64,000 bases of DNA from JAUMBM01 sp964441755 (GTDB lineage Bacteria; Bacteroidota; Bacteroidia; Chitinophagales; Saprospiraceae): positions 310,001 through 374,000 of the forward strand of contig CAYTVG010000002.1 of NCBI GenBank assembly GCA_964441755.1. Reading direction: 5' to 3'. This document shows positions 36,449 to 43,874 of the stretch, piece after piece (within the stretch, counting starts at the first letter, position 1; each line of letters starts with the position of its first letter). Under the pieces are notes generated by a model, which worked only from the letters and a program-made list of their open reading frames with translations, ran no database searches and was not told the DNA's origin. Both the position numbers and the translations under genes were made by a program.

Positions 36449-37539
36449 CCGTCGTCTGTTTGTGGCTTCTCCAGCTTTCCTGTCCACTGCAGCCAGCGGG
36501 TGTACAGCCGTAAGAGCCGATGATAGTAGAACCACACGAGCCCGTACCACAGCCGCCTGGCGAGGTCAGCCAGCCCCCGCAGGTAGTAGTACAGGCGGTC
36601 GCCGGTAGGGTAGTAAAATACGGCCAGCTGCAGGGGCAGCAGCAGCCAGTAGTGCTTGTCGCCCAAAGCCAGCAGCAGCAGCCAGCTCAGTGGCAGCCAG
36701 GTATCATGTACGGCCAGTGGCCGCAAAAGGAGCGCCTCCCCGCGGTCGCGGTAGGCTTTGCCCACAAACACAAGGATGAGCGGCACCAGCAACAGCAGCC
36801 ACGGCTGCTGCTGCAGCCGGGCAACCTGCACCACCAGACCCAGCAGCAGCAGTGTCTCCAGCGGGACCATAAGCCGGACGCCCGTCCGCAGCAGCAGCTG
36901 CGGACCCCTCATTACGGCCATCGTCCGGCTGCCGGCCTGCCGGTCATGGGCATAGTCGGCCAGCTGGTGGTAAAAAATATTGTTGATGCCCGCGGCCAGC
37001 TGCAGGCCGCCGGCCAGCAGCAGGAGCAGGCCATAGTCCCCCGCCTCCCGGCCGCCCCGCCCCAGCGCAAAAGTCAGGGCAATCATGGCCGGCACGGCAT
37101 GGCCGTAGCCGGCATCGGTGACAATACCCGCCCAGGCGCGTTCTTTGAGCCTGACAGGGGGGGTGGAGTATAGAATATACAACAGATGCTGCAGGGCGAG
37201 CAGCAAATAAGCATACCAAGGTGCCGCCGCCGCCAGGAGCAACAGCACAATAATACCACTGCTCAGCAGCAAAACCGGCAGCCACCAGCGGGGGGCAAGC
37301 TGGTGGGCGAGGTTGAATTTTCCACTCACCGCATCGGCCTGCCGATCAAAAATATCATTGTAAAAGCGCACAAAAATGCCGGTAGCCACAAAGATCCCCA
37401 AGAGCACAAAAAGTCCTCTCAGGTCGGCGGACAAGCCCTGCTGCCCGCTGACCAATATGCCCAGATAGTAGTAGCTCAGGGCCACGGGCACCTTGGAAGT
37501 AAACCAGTCTGCTTTGCGAAGCAGGGCCTGCAGGCGCAT
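36436..37539 (-). CDS. UbiA-family polyprenyltransferase-like membrane protein
   Basis: 367 residues, about nine membrane helices. The first UbiA motif is FYNDIFDRQADAVSGK (NDxxDxxxD), near residue 59-70. The second acidic motif is weaker (VTDAGYGHAVPAM, near 140). UbiA proteins transfer prenyl groups to aromatic acceptors or, in the DPPR-synthase branch, transfer phosphoribose to decaprenyl phosphate. With glycosyltransferases around it, the second type of chemistry on a polyprenyl carrier is attractive, but the sequence alone cannot show it. The C-terminal tail (about 320-367) is basic and aromatic. The stop overlaps asnB. Confidence 0.7.
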   Translation of the reverse strand: MRLQALLRKADWFTSKVPVALSYYYLGILVSGQQGLSADLRGLFVLLGIFVATGIFVRFYNDIFDRQADAVSGKFNLAHQLAPRWWLPVLLLSSGIIVLLLLAAAAPWYAYLLLALQHLLYILYSTPPVRLKERAWAGIVTDAGYGHAVPAMIALTFALGRGGREAGDYGLLLLLAGGLQLAAGINNIFYHQLADYAHDRQAGSRTMAVMRGPQLLLRTGVRLMVPLETLLLLGLVVQVARLQQQPWLLLLVPLILVFVGKAYRDRGEALLLRPLAVHDTWLPLSWLLLLALGDKHYWLLLPLQLAVFYYPTGDRLYYYLRGLADLARRLWYGLVWFYYHRLLRLYTRWLQWTGKLEKPQTDDGCAE

Positions 37540-37542
37540 AGG

Positions 37543-38340
37543 TCAGGGGGTTAAAAAATGAACAATGGCGGCCAGCTCGCGCTGCCCGAGTGCGTCCACC
37601 TGCAGCAGCCGGCTCTCGGTTTTCTCCAGACTCACCGCCGGCAGGCAGTCGTCAAAATGTTGCTGCAGTATCGTCAGATAGCGGTATTGTTCGTGGATTT
37701 CGGGCTGCAGATCGGCCCGCCTGCCCAGGTTTTCCAGCGCCTGCGCGGGCGTCGTCCGCAGAAAAACAATTTTATCAGGCAGCGGCACGCCAAAAAGCTG
37801 GCTGTAGGCCTGCAGTTGCTCCCTGAGCGGTCGCTCACACAGTTCAAAGACCAGCGCCTGCAGCCGCGGAGCGTAGGGCGCCACCGCCGGCAAGGCCAAA
37901 AATTCCTCCAGCAGCGACCACTCGGCCGGCAGCAGGCCGGCGCGTATCTTCTCAAGCTGGACGGCGGTATCTGCCGGCGACAGTGGCATCCGCCGCACAA
38001 ACAACTGCCCGTACGCAACCGTGTCAATGGCCGGATGCCGGGTGGAGAGGATGCTTACCCCCTCCGCCGCCAGCGCCCTGTACTCAAGCCCGAAGAGCAA
38101 CATTTTGAAAAACAGACTGATACTCTTCAGGTCGGCATTGCCGGCCGCATCCGCCAGCCCGCCTATTTTTTGCAGCAGCAGCGACAGGGCCGGATAGTGG
38201 CAGTGTGGCGAAAGGTGAAAACTCGTAGCCGGCAGCGGGCGCAGCCGGCTGTCACCGGCCTGCGACACACAGGCCTCCAGCAGCCAGTCCTTGCCGCTGC
38301 CATCAATACCGATGATGCTGTACAATTGGCTCATAATCAT
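37543..38340 (-). CDS. P-loop NTPase, thymidylate-kinase-like small-molecule kinase
   Basis: 265 residues (ATG 38340 overlaps the upstream stop; ATG 38334 is also possible). Walker A IIGIDGSGKDWLLEA is at the N-terminus, and STRHPAIDTVAYG near residue 100 resembles the DRY/substrate loop of dTMP-kinase-like enzymes. A lid-like region with several Arg follows (LRTTPAQALENLGRRADLQ). It is longer than dTMP kinase (about 210) and lacks its full signature, so the phosphate acceptor is unknown. ATGA overlap with the PEP-utilising gene and a 3-base gap to the UbiA gene point to coupled translation. Confidence 0.65.
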   Translation of the reverse strand: MIMSQLYSIIGIDGSGKDWLLEACVSQAGDSRLRPLPATSFHLSPHCHYPALSLLLQKIGGLADAAGNADLKSISLFFKMLLFGLEYRALAAEGVSILSTRHPAIDTVAYGQLFVRRMPLSPADTAVQLEKIRAGLLPAEWSLLEEFLALPAVAPYAPRLQALVFELCERPLREQLQAYSQLFGVPLPDKIVFLRTTPAQALENLGRRADLQPEIHEQYRYLTILQQHFDDCLPAVSLEKTESRLLQVDALGQRELAAIVHFLTP

Positions 38341-40811
38341 GCTTTATTTTGTGCCGCCGGCCGCCGCAGGGCTATCACCCCCGCCTGCCCGTCAACCTCA
38401 ATCTCATCACCCGAGCGTATTTTTTCCAGCACACCCGCAACTCCAAAAACAGCCGGCACGCCCAGCTCCCGGCACATAATAGCCCCGTGCGAGAGGAGTC
38501 CGCCATTGGCCGTGACCACCGCCCGCAGGCCGGGGAAAAAAGCGATGTGCGCCGGATTGAGGTAGGCCGTGACCAGTATGCTGCCCGCCGGCAGGGTCGC
38601 CAGCTGCCCCTGATCGAGGGCCGGAATTACCCAGGCGCTGCCGGCAACGCTGCCCGGACTGACGCCAATACCCCTGAGGTGGCCGTCGGCCGCAAGCCCC
38701 CGAGGCTCCGGCGGCCCGTCGCTCGGAAAAATCAGATCCGGCTTTTGAAAATGCCGGAAGCTCGCCTCTTTAGCTTTGTTGTACGCAATCAGTTCCCGGG
38801 CTTCGGCCACGCGCAGCCCCCTGCCCAGCGCAATCAGCGCCTCGTAATCGAGGTAAAAAATATCCGCCGGGCCGTCGATGCGCCCCGCTTCCTGCAGCCT
38901 GCGGCCAAGCTGCAGGCACAGCCGCCGCAGCAGGTCGTACAAATGCGTGCTCACGTCCCGCAACTCTTCTTTCCACCAGATGAGCCGGCGCTGCTGCACC
39001 AGCTGCCGGCGCAGGCCGCGCGACTCGATGCCGGCCAGCAGGGCCGACTGCTGCCGGTATTGCTGTGCCAGCTGCGCCGGCAGGTCCAGCCCGGGCTGGC
39101 GCAAAAATGATTGTATGGTTTCTATGGGCATACGCGGATCTTCCGACCAGTTGGGCGTGCTGATTTCCAACTCATGGGCACCTTTATAACCATATTTTTC
39201 CAGCAAGGCCTGCAAGGAGGCCCGGTGGGGAAAATCCTGCCCGCTCAGGCAGAGCGCCCGCAGCTCGTCGGGCGACTGCGCCCGCCAAAAGCGGCTGGCC
39301 GCCGCATCGCGGGCAATTTCCTGCGAAAGCGCCCACAGCGCCAGCAGCGGCCGCAGGTGCGCAATGTCTTCAATGGCGGCCGTGAGCGAAGCGAATGACG
39401 GCCGGCTTCCCCGCTTTGGCCGGTAGGCCTGCAGCGCATTCTGCGTGAAGGTGCTCAGAAAAGTGTTGTCGTAAATGATCTCCCAGTAGCTGGCGTACAG
39501 GCGCAGCAGCTGCTGCGTACTCATCTCTTCAAAGTAGTCGACCAGCTCGGTCAGGGAGGCTTCCCGCAAGGGGAAGGCCGCAAACTGCGGCAGCATTTTT
39601 TCGAAAAAATCAGCCCGCGCCCGCTCGCAGGCCGCAAACCGGCCGCGCAGCGACCGCCGGATGGCCAGCAGGGTGCGCAGCGAGCTGAATAGGCGCCCCG
39701 GGCTGAAGGTGGTCCGGTAGCCGTCGCCTTCGTAGTAAGGTATAATGCCTTGGCCTTCATCAAATTGTCGCTCAACATAGCCCAGCACCCTGCTCGATCC
39801 TGCTTTGGTAGCGCTGAGATTCCAGTAGGGATAGCCAAAAAAGGTGGTGCTCCAGGCGCGGGGCATGGGCCGGGGCTGCAGGTGGTAGGTGGTGACAAAG
39901 CGGGTGAGGGAGTGCTCGAAGGTGAGGCTGTAGAGGCTCCACATCAGGGGTGTCGGCATGCGGGCGCCGATGCCGCCGTCGCGGAAGTTGGCATTGGTCC
40001 AGATACTGTCGCTCGTAAAGTAGAGGCGGCTGACGGGCCGCGCCTGCAACAGGTAGATGTCGCTGCCGGCTATAGCCCACTCGATATCCTGGGGGCAGCC
40101 GAAGTATTGCTGAACGGCCAGGCAGTTGTGGGCCAGCTCGCGCAGCAGCGCATCGGCGGGCCGTGCCGGCAGCCGGCTGTGCAGCGCCCGCTGCTGCCCG
40201 GCCCGCCAGTCGTAGCGGAAGTGGCCATCGACGGCCTGTCCGGCGGTCAGGCGCTCGGCTCCGCCTGTAGTCCACTCTATATACAATTCATTTTCAACAG
40301 GTTTCATGGGGTCAACGGTAAAGCAGACGCCCGCATAGTCGGCCTGGATGTAGTGCTGCAGCAGCAGGGAGAGCCGGCCGGGCTGCGGCAGCTTGTCCAT
40401 CACTTGCCGGGCGCTGCGCCAGCAGTGGACGAAAGCGCTGCACAGCTGCTCCGGGCTGCGGATGCCTTTTTGCGAAGCGAAAAGGCCGGCCATGGCCTGC
40501 TGCTGCCCGTCTTCGACGGAGGCAGCGCTGCGCAGCAGCAGGCTGTCAAAGGGCTGCAGGGCTGCCAGCCATTCGGCAGCCGCCTGCCGGAAGGTGGCGT
40601 TTTGCGTCAGCTGTTGGCCCAGGCTTTTTTCACTATCGCCGGCCTGCAGACCGGCGGTCAGCCGGTCAACGGTATCAAAGGGGATGACGAGCGCCGGCGG
40701 TAGGCGGAAGCCTGCCTGCGCCAGGGCGTGCAGCCGCGAGGCTTTGGGGCCGGCCAGGCCGGCGGGCAGGTTTTTACCCAACGCAAAGGCATATGTGGCA
40801 GTTGTGTTCAT
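38337..40811 (-). CDS. PEP-synthase/PPDK-like phosphotransferase (ATP-grasp plus mobile His domain)
   Basis: 824 residues. The N-terminal PPDK_N ATP-grasp domain (about 1-300) shows LRSAASVEDGQQQAMAGLF, YAGVCFTVDP and DIEWAIAGSDIYLLQARPVSR. A central helical substrate domain (about 310-720) has no known match. The C-terminal swivelling PEP-utiliser domain (about 730-815) has the phospho-carrier His in TANGGLLSHGAIMCRELGVPAVFG. The order and length resemble rifampin phosphotransferase and PEP-synthase relatives, which move a phosphate from ATP through His to a substrate. Here a glycan or lipid intermediate is a plausible target (inference). Overlapping stop/start on both sides. Confidence 0.8.
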   Translation of the reverse strand: MNTTATYAFALGKNLPAGLAGPKASRLHALAQAGFRLPPALVIPFDTVDRLTAGLQAGDSEKSLGQQLTQNATFRQAAAEWLAALQPFDSLLLRSAASVEDGQQQAMAGLFASQKGIRSPEQLCSAFVHCWRSARQVMDKLPQPGRLSLLLQHYIQADYAGVCFTVDPMKPVENELYIEWTTGGAERLTAGQAVDGHFRYDWRAGQQRALHSRLPARPADALLRELAHNCLAVQQYFGCPQDIEWAIAGSDIYLLQARPVSRLYFTSDSIWTNANFRDGGIGARMPTPLMWSLYSLTFEHSLTRFVTTYHLQPRPMPRAWSTTFFGYPYWNLSATKAGSSRVLGYVERQFDEGQGIIPYYEGDGYRTTFSPGRLFSSLRTLLAIRRSLRGRFAACERARADFFEKMLPQFAAFPLREASLTELVDYFEEMSTQQLLRLYASYWEIIYDNTFLSTFTQNALQAYRPKRGSRPSFASLTAAIEDIAHLRPLLALWALSQEIARDAAASRFWRAQSPDELRALCLSGQDFPHRASLQALLEKYGYKGAHELEISTPNWSEDPRMPIETIQSFLRQPGLDLPAQLAQQYRQQSALLAGIESRGLRRQLVQQRRLIWWKEELRDVSTHLYDLLRRLCLQLGRRLQEAGRIDGPADIFYLDYEALIALGRGLRVAEARELIAYNKAKEASFRHFQKPDLIFPSDGPPEPRGLAADGHLRGIGVSPGSVAGSAWVIPALDQGQLATLPAGSILVTAYLNPAHIAFFPGLRAVVTANGGLLSHGAIMCRELGVPAVFGVAGVLEKIRSGDEIEVDGQAGVIALRRPAAQNKA

Positions 40812-41962
40812 CGTAGGCCGAAGTCGTATTTTTTGGCGTAGTTGAGCAGGGTGTGCAGGTTGGGGAGGTCGATGGGCGGACAGGCGGGGAAGCTCACGGG
40901 CAGGGCGCGCTGCAGGCTCGCCAGGTCAAAGCGCACGTCCTCCAGAGCAAGATACGGCGTATAGATGAGACCCGCCGCTTTTTCGTAGTACAGCCGCTCG
41001 AGCTCGCTGAGCTGTCGGGGCATGCTGTCTTCAAAGGGGGGAATGTGTATGTTCAAAAATTGCAGTGAGCTGGACACAATCCAGCGGTTGTCGGCCCCGA
41101 TGGGGGCGGCGAGGTGAAAGCTCTGCTCGCTGCCGGGCGCAAGGGTGGCTTCGAGCATGGCCAGGGCAGCGTAGTCGGCAGGGATGATGTTGAGGGTGCC
41201 CTGCGCATGGCACTGCACGCGTATGTCGATGGGCAGCGGCTGGTCATAATCGATGCGCCCGCTCATGGCGCGTGCCTTCAGCCGCAGGAAGAAGGCCAGC
41301 CAGGCATAAAAAACGTCAAACTTGGGGGTCTGCCCCGGCTGAGGCCTCAGTAGTCGCCCACAGATGGTGGAGGGGCGAAAAATTTTGAGGGTGGTGTCGC
41401 TGCCGCTGCCGAAAGCTTCCCGGGCGAGGAGCTCGCCCTCGAGCTTGGAGCGCTCGTAGGGGTTTTTGTGGGGCTGGCTGAGGTCTGTGTAGTCGGGGGC
41501 AATAAGGCCGGTGGTGTAGCCGGAGACGTAGGCGGTACTCACATATATAAAGGTGGCTGCCTGCAGCCGCCGGCTTATTTCAATGGCGCGCCGGCTGCCT
41601 TCTACATTGTGCTGATGAAGATTTTCGACGACCTTGGGGGTGTTGCGGAAATCGACAGAGGCGGCGAGGTGGAAAAAATAGTCGACAGGGCCCCGGGGCA
41701 GTTGCCCGGGCATGTCGCCGCCCAGCTCAAAGTCCACACACGTTATGCGGTCGAGGAAGGGCTGCAGCTCCTTTGTGCCGAGGTAGTGGGCTCCGTCGGT
41801 CTGCAACATGGCCGCTATGCGGGCGCTGAGGGGCAGCCCCCGCTGCCCGCGACCGAGGGCAATGATGTGCAGCTTGTGTAGCTCGTCGCGGTAGCGGTGG
41901 AGGAGCTCAAAAGTGAGGTTTCTGCCCAGCAGGCCGGTGATGCCGGTGATCGCGATCGTCAT
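40808..41962 (-). CDS. NAD(P)-dependent SDR of the thioester-reductase / fatty-acyl-CoA-reductase type
   Basis: 384 residues. The extended-SDR start (IAITGITGLLGRNL) gives the nucleotide-binding GxxGxxG; VDYFFHLAASVDF, FIYVSTAYVSGY and the catalytic PYERSKLEGE (YxxxK) follow. The layout matches the NAD_binding_4 group, which reduces carrier- or CoA-bound acyl groups to aldehydes or alcohols, but simple sugar epimerases are not excluded. The ATG overlaps the Wzt-like stop (ATGA), and its own stop overlaps the PEP-utilising gene. No carrier-protein gene is nearby. Confidence 0.75.
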   Translation of the reverse strand: MTIAITGITGLLGRNLTFELLHRYRDELHKLHIIALGRGQRGLPLSARIAAMLQTDGAHYLGTKELQPFLDRITCVDFELGGDMPGQLPRGPVDYFFHLAASVDFRNTPKVVENLHQHNVEGSRRAIEISRRLQAATFIYVSTAYVSGYTTGLIAPDYTDLSQPHKNPYERSKLEGELLAREAFGSGSDTTLKIFRPSTICGRLLRPQPGQTPKFDVFYAWLAFFLRLKARAMSGRIDYDQPLPIDIRVQCHAQGTLNIIPADYAALAMLEATLAPGSEQSFHLAAPIGADNRWIVSSSLQFLNIHIPPFEDSMPRQLSELERLYYEKAAGLIYTPYLALEDVRFDLASLQRALPVSFPACPPIDLPNLHTLLNYAKKYDFGLR

Positions 41963-43056
41963 ACGGTATACAGTTGTGTGTCAATATGCAGCGCGTGGAA
42001 TCGCGCTGCCAGCTGCCGCTGGGGCGCGCTGGGGTGCGGCAGCGCAAAGCTGCCGATTTTGGGAAAATATTCTACGGGCTGCTGTTGGTCGATCATGTAT
42101 AGATTGATCCAGTAGTGCCCTCCGTTGAGGTGACCGGGCGGAATCTCCCATCGTAGCCGGCAGTCGGTTTCGGCTAAGTCCGCAGCGGCGATGTGGGCGC
42201 TGAACAACAGGGTGTTGCGGGCGTCCGTCAGCGCTACGGCCAGGGCTTCGGGCGTACGTTCCCAGGGCCGCCGGCACAGGCTGATTTCTATCAGCAGCGG
42301 CTGATCGGCATCTTCCGCCGGACTGCAGCGGGCGATGCCCGCCGACAGGAAGCGCGAGTGGGCAAAGGTCTGTTGCCCTTCATAACCATAGTGGCTGCCA
42401 TAGTAAGCAAGTGCTTCGGCTGTGCTGCCTTCGTAGGCCAGCCGGCCGCCGGCAATCACCATACTTCGGGCACACAGCTGCTGCAGGGTGCTCAGATCGT
42501 GGCTCACAATCAGCAGCGAGCAGCCCTGCTGCTGAAGGGCGGTCAACTTTTGCAGGCATTTTTGCTGAAAGGCGGCATCGCCTACCGACAGGATCTCGTC
42601 GAGCAGCAGCAGGTCTCTTTCAATGTGTATGATGGTGGCAAAAGCAAGCCGCAGGTACATGCCGGAGGAGTAATGCCGGAGGGGCTTGTCGAGCTGCTCC
42701 TCCAGCTCGCTGAAGGCAATAATCTCTTCGGTCAGGGCGCGCATCTGCCGCCGGCTCATGCCGGCAAGCTGCCCGGCAAAGAGTATATTTTCCCGCCCGC
42801 TCAGGTCGGGGTGAAAACCTGCCCCCAGCTCCAGCACAGCGCCGACGCGCCCCCGCAGGATGGCGCGGCCGGCCGAAGGGCGGTAGATGCCTGCCAGAAT
42901 TTTTAGAAGGGTGCTCTTGCCGGCGCCATTGGGACCCAGTATGCCCAGCGACTGGCCTGCGGCCAGCTGAAAGCTGATATCCGCAAGCACCCACGCCTGC
43001 CCGCCAGCGGCAGCAAATGACTTGCTTAGTTTTTCTACTTCCAGTATGTGCGTCAT
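41959..43056 (-). CDS. ABC exporter ATPase, Wzt/TagH-like, with C-terminal carbohydrate-binding domain
   Basis: 365 residues. ATPase domain (about 1-240): Walker A GILGPNGAGKST, signature HYSSGMYLRLAFA, Walker B LLLLDEILSVGD, with H-loop IVSHDLST. The C-terminal 120 residues (about 245-365; QPLLIEISLCRRPWE ... GGHYWINLYMIDQQQPVEYFPK) form a beta-sandwich like the Wzt C-terminal domain, which recognises a chemical cap at the end of the glycan. It pairs with the ABC-2 permease 5 bases upstream to export a polysaccharide or other undecaprenyl-linked glycan across the inner membrane. Confidence 0.9.
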   Translation of the reverse strand: MTHILEVEKLSKSFAAAGGQAWVLADISFQLAAGQSLGILGPNGAGKSTLLKILAGIYRPSAGRAILRGRVGAVLELGAGFHPDLSGRENILFAGQLAGMSRRQMRALTEEIIAFSELEEQLDKPLRHYSSGMYLRLAFATIIHIERDLLLLDEILSVGDAAFQQKCLQKLTALQQQGCSLLIVSHDLSTLQQLCARSMVIAGGRLAYEGSTAEALAYYGSHYGYEGQQTFAHSRFLSAGIARCSPAEDADQPLLIEISLCRRPWERTPEALAVALTDARNTLLFSAHIAAADLAETDCRLRWEIPPGHLNGGHYWINLYMIDQQQPVEYFPKIGSFALPHPSAPQRQLAARFHALHIDTQLYTV

Positions 43057-43061
43057 GCTGC

Positions 43062-43871
43062 TTAGCTGTTGTCGATGAGCTCGTGTTGTTTATCAAAAAA
43101 GTAGCGCAGGCCGCTGAGGAAAAGCAGCAGCGCCAGCCCCAGCCCTGCCCAGGCCAGGGGCGGCGGCGGCGCCAGCCCCAGCAGCGCCCAGCGGTACCAG
43201 CCGAGGATGCCGGCCATGGGGTTGAGAAACAGGTAGTGGCTGTAGGCGGCCGGCAGTAGCTCCGGCAGGTAAAAAACCGGTGTAAACCAGATGCCTATGT
43301 TGAGGGCGGCAGCCGTCAGGTGGTAGAGGTCTCTGTGCCGACCACTCAGCGCACTCACCCACAAGGCTATCGACAGGCCGGTGACAAAATTGGCTGCGAC
43401 AATCAGGGGCAGCGCCCAGGCGTTGGCCGATACCCCCCGGCCCAGCAGCACTAGCACCCCCAATAATAGGAGCAGTGAAATCAGCAGCTCCGCCAGCCCC
43501 AGCAGGCTCTTGTACAGCGGAATAATCAGCTTGGGCAGGTAGCTTTTTTTCAACAGTGCCTGCTCCTGTTGTATCGATGGCCCTGCCTGGTAAATGATGT
43601 CCTTACAGTAGTTCCAGCCCGGCAGTCCCGACAAGGCGATGAGCGGATAGGGCAGGGGGGCTTCTACGCGCAGCACGTAAGAGAAAAAAAACGAATAAAC
43701 GCCTGTGTACAGAGCTACCGGCAGCACTGCCCACACCAGTCCCATGCGGGTTTGGGCGTACTTAATGCGCCATTCGCGCAACGCCAGGGTGCGGATGAGC
43801 CCCGCCGACCGGGCTACTTCCCTTAGTTCTTCCGTCAGCCGCTTGCGCCGATGTTCGATGATGCGCTCCAT
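43062..43871 (-). CDS. ABC-2 type polysaccharide exporter permease (Wzm/TagG-like)
   Basis: 269 residues with six hydrophobic helices. The cytoplasmic N-terminus LIRTLALREWRIKYAQTRMGLVWAVL is the hallmark coupling helix of O-antigen/teichoic-acid exporters. It is followed by PLIALSGLPGWNYCKDII and a conserved KSYLPKLIIPLYK loop. It forms the membrane half of the exporter with the adjacent Wzt-like ATPase. Three bases separate it from the preceding ligase gene, and it ends 5 bases before the ATPase gene. Confidence 0.92.
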   Translation of the reverse strand: MERIIEHRRKRLTEELREVARSAGLIRTLALREWRIKYAQTRMGLVWAVLPVALYTGVYSFFFSYVLRVEAPLPYPLIALSGLPGWNYCKDIIYQAGPSIQQEQALLKKSYLPKLIIPLYKSLLGLAELLISLLLLLGVLVLLGRGVSANAWALPLIVAANFVTGLSIALWVSALSGRHRDLYHLTAAALNIGIWFTPVFYLPELLPAAYSHYLFLNPMAGILGWYRWALLGLAPPPPLAWAGLGLALLLFLSGLRYFFDKQHELIDNS

Positions 43872-43874
43872 AGG

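Noticed and set aside
37558..38565. 335-codon plus-strand reading frame across the kinase and phosphotransferase genes
   Set aside because: Gln/Arg/Pro-rich product with no recognised motif; the minus-strand genes have complete enzyme motifs.
39750..40703. 317-codon plus-strand reading frame
   Set aside because: Antisense shadow of the PPDK-like gene; no signal, domain or start context.
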